DNA of 9,734 nt from NCBI GenBank assembly GCA_017646545.1, contig JAGCMI010000083.1, positions 1-9,734 of the forward strand, written 5' to 3'. This document shows, piece by piece, positions 6,700-9,734 of this stretch. The notes beneath the pieces are model-generated. The model searched no databases, was not told where the DNA came from, and saw nothing but the letters and a program-made list of their open reading frames with translations. Both the position numbers and the translations under genes were made by a program. Source of the DNA: Oscillospiraceae bacterium (GTDB lineage Bacteria > Bacillota > Clostridia > Oscillospirales > Oscillospiraceae). The first letter of the stretch is position 1. Each line of letters starts with the position of its first letter.

Positions 6700-6729
6700 T
6701 AGACAAATTATTTGATAGAATGGTAATGT
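6700..6729 (+). promoter_or_regulatory. Possible promoter of the second symporter-esterase unit
   Basis: TAGACA (6700-6705) is followed after 18 nt by TAATGT (6724-6729), with TG at 6721-6722 giving an extended -10 form. It is needed because a strong terminator lies upstream, but the boxes are weak. TAGAAT at 6716-6721 is another -10 candidate without a good -35. Confidence 0.35.
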
Positions 6730-6762
6730 GACAATCGACAATATGAATTCGGAGGAATAAAA

Positions 6763-8163
6763 ATGTTTAAAAAGCAACGACCCCCCGGCAGCCTGACCAC
6801 CAAGCATTGGTTTGGCTATATGTTTGGCGACTGGGGCGGCTGCATGACCTTTGGCCTGATGACCAGCATCTTCGCCATGTACTGCACCAATGTTTTGAAA
6901 ATCGACCCCACCGTAATGGGCCTGCTTACCATTGTCTGGACCATTTGGGATGCCATCAACGACCCCATGATGGGCGCGCTGATGGACAAGGCATTTGCCA
7001 AGAGGCAGAACAAGCGGGGCAAGTTCCGTCCCTGGCTGCTGCGGGCCACCCCCCTGCTGACCGTAACCGCCATCGCACTGTGGACTGTGCCCACCTTCTT
7101 GGACGGCATTCCCCTGCTGGTTGCCCTATTCTCCTTCAAGATCTTCTACGAAGCATCCTACACCATGTTCAACATCCCCATGGGCTCTTTGCTGAGCGCC
7201 ATGTCCACCAACGACTCCGAGCGCGCTTCTCTGTCCTCCGCCCGTGGCGTTGGCTCCATGTTCGGCAACATGATCCCCACCATGGCCGGTCCTCTGATCA
7301 TCGGTATGTTTGGCGAAAAAACCTCCACCGGCTATATCATCACCGGTGTGGCCTGCGCAGCTGTTGGCTTTGTTCTGTGCCTTCTGCACTATGCTCTGAC
7401 GGAGGAGCGCTGCGTGGTCAACGAAAAGGAAAAGGCCGATGAAATCAAATTTACTGATATTTTGGATGTTGTTAAGCACAACCGCGCCTTTGTGGCGCTG
7501 TGCATCCATGGCATCTGCATCTGCACCATGCAGTATCTGGCAGAAAACATCACCATGTATATGTATTCCGCCGTTTATTATGATGTGACCTACAAGACCA
7601 TCGCCTCTGCGCTGTCTGCCCCCTTTATGGTTGGCGCCATGGTTTTCATCCCCTTCATGTGTAAAAAGCTGGGTCTGGAAAAGGTGATTCGCTTTTCCCT
7701 GCTGATTGGCGGTGCCATCTGTGCTGCGCTGTTTGGTATGCACATGGTGATGGATGTGCACCCCTTGCTCCACGGTGTGATTCTGGGTGTTGGTACCGGT
7801 TTTGCTATGGTGTCCATTCAGATGCAGTGGGGTCTGGTGGGCGAAGCCATTGATTACAACGAAATGATCACCGGCAAGCGCACCGAAGGCTCCATCTACG
7901 GCACTTTCAACCTGGCTCGTCGCATTGGCCAGACCATTGGTCTGGGATTCAGCTTCTTTGCGCTGGATTGGATTGGCTACAATCCCGATCTGACCACGCA
8001 AGCCGCCAGCACCGTGTTTGGTTTCAAAACATTGTGCGTGCTGGTGCCCGCTGTGTTCATTCTGGGCTCCTGGGCGGCTTTCAGATTTGTCTGGAACATC
8101 ACCCCCGAAAAACGGGTCGCTATGGCCGCCTGGAAGGCCCAGCAGAAAAACAGCGCTGAATAA
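6763..8163 (+). CDS. GPH-family cation symporter, second paralogue, 466 aa
   Basis: A polytopic membrane transporter of the same MelB-like family as its upstream neighbour. WDAINDPMMGALMDKAF at about 62-78 carries the cation-site pair Asp63/Asp67. YTMFNIPMGSLLSAMSTNDSERASLSSARG follows helix IV, and GEAIDYNEMITGKRTEGSIYG lies at about 360-380. The length is the usual one for GPH proteins. The helix 5-6 loop is short, unlike that of the first paralogue, and sequence identity between the two looks modest, so they are not a recent duplication. The ATG has GGAGG at 6751-6755, 7 nt upstream. Codon use is more mixed than in the first symporter (TTT, AAA and ATT common), suggesting lower expression. 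The esterase gene follows after 52 nt without a terminator, so the two are probably cotranscribed. The substrate is unknown. Confidence 0.92.
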   Translation: MFKKQRPPGSLTTKHWFGYMFGDWGGCMTFGLMTSIFAMYCTNVLKIDPTVMGLLTIVWTIWDAINDPMMGALMDKAFAKRQNKRGKFRPWLLRATPLLTVTAIALWTVPTFLDGIPLLVALFSFKIFYEASYTMFNIPMGSLLSAMSTNDSERASLSSARGVGSMFGNMIPTMAGPLIIGMFGEKTSTGYIITGVACAAVGFVLCLLHYALTEERCVVNEKEKADEIKFTDILDVVKHNRAFVALCIHGICICTMQYLAENITMYMYSAVYYDVTYKTIASALSAPFMVGAMVFIPFMCKKLGLEKVIRFSLLIGGAICAALFGMHMVMDVHPLLHGVILGVGTGFAMVSIQMQWGLVGEAIDYNEMITGKRTEGSIYGTFNLARRIGQTIGLGFSFFALDWIGYNPDLTTQAASTVFGFKTLCVLVPAVFILGSWAAFRFVWNITPEKRVAMAAWKAQQKNSAE

Positions 8164-8181
8164 TCGGTAAATTGAAGTTCT

Positions 8182-8196
8182 GTGACACATGGTCAC
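8182..8196 (+). repeat. Short inverted repeat GTGAC-N5-GTCAC before the esterase gene
   Basis: Arms 8182-8186 and 8192-8196 are perfect, with ACATG between. It lies in the 52-nt gap between symporter and esterase. It might be a small operator or RNA hairpin; its form is near that of CRP/FNR-type sites, but the spacing does not match them. Confidence 0.2.
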
Positions 8197-8215
8197 GATA
8201 TGGAAAGGAATCACC

Positions 8216-9556
8216 ATGGACTACATTGTAAATACCCCCTGCGGCGCTCTTACCGGCTGCGCCGGCCGCGTCAGCGGCACTGTCAGCTATAAGGGCATCC
8301 GCTATGCCACCGCAGGCCGCTGGGAATACCCCAAAATCGTCACCGGCTGGGAAGGTGTATACGATGCCACCCGGTACGGCAACTGCTCCTATCAGCCCCG
8401 GGCATTTTATAACGAGGAATACAACGAAAAGAAATATTTCTACTACAACGAGTTCCGCAGAGGCGAAAGCTACACTTACGACGAAGATTGCCTCTTCCTC
8501 AATGTGTTCACCCCGGAAAATGCCAAAGAGGGCCACAAGCTGCCCGTGCTGGTGTACATTCATGGCGGTGGCTTCACCGGTGGCTGCGGACATGAAAAGC
8601 ATTTTGACGGCCCCGTATGGCCCCAGCAGGGCATTATCGGTGTGACCATCAACTACCGCCTGGGCCCCATGGGTTTTGTCTGCCTGCCCCAGCTGGAGGC
8701 AGAGGCGGGCCACACCGGCAACTATGGCCTCTACGACCAGATGACCGCCATCCAGTGGGTCAAGAACAACATTGCCGCCTTTGGCGGTGATCCGGAAAAC
8801 ATCACCATCATGGGTCAGTCCGCCGGTGCTGCCAGTGTGCAGATGCTGTGCCAGAGTCCCCTCACCCACGGGCTGTTCCAGCGGGCTGTGATGTCCAGCG
8901 GCTGTGGTCTGGGCGGCATGTTGTCCGGTAAGAAGGATACTTCCATGGCCTTCTGGCAGGAAGTGATGAACCGCTGCGGCTGCAAGGATCTGGCCGCTTT
9001 CCGCGCCCTGCCTGCGGATCAACTGTTTGCAGCATGGAATGCCGCCAAGAAGGAAGTCAAGGGCGGCATGGCCGCAGCCTTCCCGGTGATGGACGGTCAC
9101 TTTGCCGTTCCCGGCACCCCTGCCCATGACATCCACTACATGGCCGGCTCCACCAGCCACGATATGGCGCCCCCCATTTTGCAGGGCATGACCAAAAAGT
9201 GGATCAGCAAGCGCGAAAAGCCCAGCTACACCTGGTATTTTGACCGGATGCTGCCCGGCGACAACTGCGGCGCATGGCATTCTTCCGATCTGTGGTACTG
9301 GTTTGGCACGCTGGAGAATTGCTGGCGTCCCATGGAGGCTAAGGATCAGCAGCTGAGCCAGCAGATGGTGCAGTATCTGTGCAATTTCGTCAAGACCGGT
9401 GACCCCAACAAGGCCGCTGTGCTGCCCACTTGGATAGCCTCCGGCAAGGGACAGAACCGCGTGATGATCCTGGGCGAAAAGGATACCCACATGGGCAAAC
9501 CCAGTATGCTGAAAATGATTGGCACCATGCTGACCAACAAGGCCGTGGGCGAATAA
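8216..9556 (+). CDS. Short type B carboxylesterase, cytoplasmic, 446 aa
   Basis: An alpha/beta hydrolase of the carboxylesterase type B family, hydrolysing esters. Visible in order: YKGIRYA, EDCLFLNVFTP, the oxyanion-hole HGGGF (116-120), the nucleophile elbow GQSAG with Ser202, and AWHSSDLWYWFGT with the probable catalytic His355. The acid is probably Asp316 in GSTSHDM, where most relatives have Glu in a GxNxDEG-like block. The acid-to-His interval is only 39 residues, against roughly 90-110 in well-known relatives, so the lid/regulatory part is strongly shortened; the total of 446 aa is below the usual 490-550. There is no signal peptide, so it should act on imported esters. I chose ATG 8216 because AAAGGAA (8204-8210) lies just upstream and the protein then starts with the family's usual strand; ATG 8189 has no RBS. 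It probably shares an mRNA with the symporter upstream and ends before a terminator. The natural substrate is unknown. Confidence 0.9.
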   Translation: MDYIVNTPCGALTGCAGRVSGTVSYKGIRYATAGRWEYPKIVTGWEGVYDATRYGNCSYQPRAFYNEEYNEKKYFYYNEFRRGESYTYDEDCLFLNVFTPENAKEGHKLPVLVYIHGGGFTGGCGHEKHFDGPVWPQQGIIGVTINYRLGPMGFVCLPQLEAEAGHTGNYGLYDQMTAIQWVKNNIAAFGGDPENITIMGQSAGAASVQMLCQSPLTHGLFQRAVMSSGCGLGGMLSGKKDTSMAFWQEVMNRCGCKDLAAFRALPADQLFAAWNAAKKEVKGGMAAAFPVMDGHFAVPGTPAHDIHYMAGSTSHDMAPPILQGMTKKWISKREKPSYTWYFDRMLPGDNCGAWHSSDLWYWFGTLENCWRPMEAKDQQLSQQMVQYLCNFVKTGDPNKAAVLPTWIASGKGQNRVMILGEKDTHMGKPSMLKMIGTMLTNKAVGE

Positions 9557-9565
9557 AAAATCAAC

Positions 9566-9587
9566 GGGAGGCGAAAGCCTCCCTTTT
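9566..9587 (+). terminator. Intrinsic terminator after the esterase gene
   Basis: GGGAGGC (9566-9572) pairs with GCCTCCC (9577-9583) around a GAAA tetraloop and is followed by TTTT. It is 9 nt after the stop codon. Confidence 0.85.
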
Positions 9588-9674
9588 GGTTTATTTTGAT
9601 GGTTTAATTACGCGGATGACAGGACTGGATTTCATCAAGGTTTCGCGCAGCCGTCCTCTTCGAGTCCGTCATTG

Positions 9675-9712
9675 GAGCAAGAAAGCACACCCCCGTTAGG
9701 GGGTGTATGCTC
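9675..9712. other. Nested hairpin in the gene-free right end
   Basis: An inner perfect 8-bp stem, ACACCCCC (9687-9694) with GGGGGTGT (9699-9706), loop GTTA, sits inside an outer 5-bp stem, GAGCA (9675-9679) with TGCTC (9708-9712). Read leftward the inner stem is followed by GCTTTCTT, so it may be a weak terminator for a leftward gene beyond the window. No coding gene is seen in 9588-9734. Confidence 0.4.
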
Positions 9713-9734
9713 GGTAGAATATAAAAGCAATACT

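Noticed and set aside
8181..8197. CRP/FNR-like operator before the esterase
   Set aside because: The half-sites resemble TGTGA and TCAC, but the spacing is 7 rather than 6 and the right arm is incomplete; kept only as a plain inverted repeat.
7126..8217. Open frame of 363 codons on the minus strand opposite the second symporter
   Set aside because: Same His/Gly-rich antisense composition; the opposite strand carries a clear GPH gene.
8120..9490. Open frame of 456 codons on the minus strand opposite the esterase
   Set aside because: Antisense to a type B carboxylesterase with intact motifs; no family marks of its own.
9605..9680. Possible tRNA ending near 9680, suggested by TTCGAGTCC
   Set aside because: The 5 nt before the loop (TCCTC) do not pair with the 5 after it (CCGTC), and no upstream sequence complements the would-be acceptor strand.

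Overview
The window looks like chromosomal DNA of a GC-rich Gram-positive gut anaerobe, most likely a Clostridia/Oscillospirales-type Firmicute. This is inferred from strong GGAGG-type ribosome binding sites, sigma-A-like promoters in AT-rich gaps, GNRA-loop intrinsic terminators, and the protein families present (cytosolic PreP-like M16 protease, GPH sugar symporters, AraC regulator). The species cannot be named from sequence alone. No rRNA, tRNA, CRISPR, insertion sequence or phage gene was found.

Layout. (1) Positions 1-669 hold the 3' part of a rightward gene for a TIM-barrel-like protein of the DUF7916 type. A bidirectional hairpin terminator (690-720) separates it from the next unit. 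(2) Positions 4889 down to 719 form a leftward unit: an AraC-family regulator, a 960-aa M16C metalloprotease, and a 99-aa MGMT-like protein whose start overlaps the protease stop (TAATG). (3) Positions 5066-9556 form a rightward unit, divergent from the regulator: a GPH-family symporter (511 aa), a terminator, a second GPH symporter (466 aa), and a short type B carboxylesterase (446 aa), closed by a terminator at 9566-9587. (4) Positions 9588-9734 show no gene, only a nested hairpin.

How it may work together. The regulator and first symporter share a 176-bp divergent control region. It holds two TTGCAAT direct repeats exactly 21 bp apart. One covers the -35 box of the regulator promoter and the other abuts the -35 box of the symporter promoter, as expected for an AraC-type operator. 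The same 10-mer containing this half-site recurs upstream of the second symporter. The esterase has no signal peptide. The simplest model is a small catabolic locus that imports an ester-bearing small molecule (for example an acylated glycoside) through one or both symporters, hydrolyses it in the cytoplasm, and is controlled by the AraC protein. The substrate is unknown, and no glycoside hydrolase is encoded here.

The most unusual non-coding signal is in the 5' leader of the first symporter. A TTTCCTCC segment can pair perfectly with the Shine-Dalgarno sequence, or instead with an upstream G-run, which would give a two-state translational switch. Nothing here can be claimed as a proven new system; the control region and the transporter-esterase set deserve the closest look.
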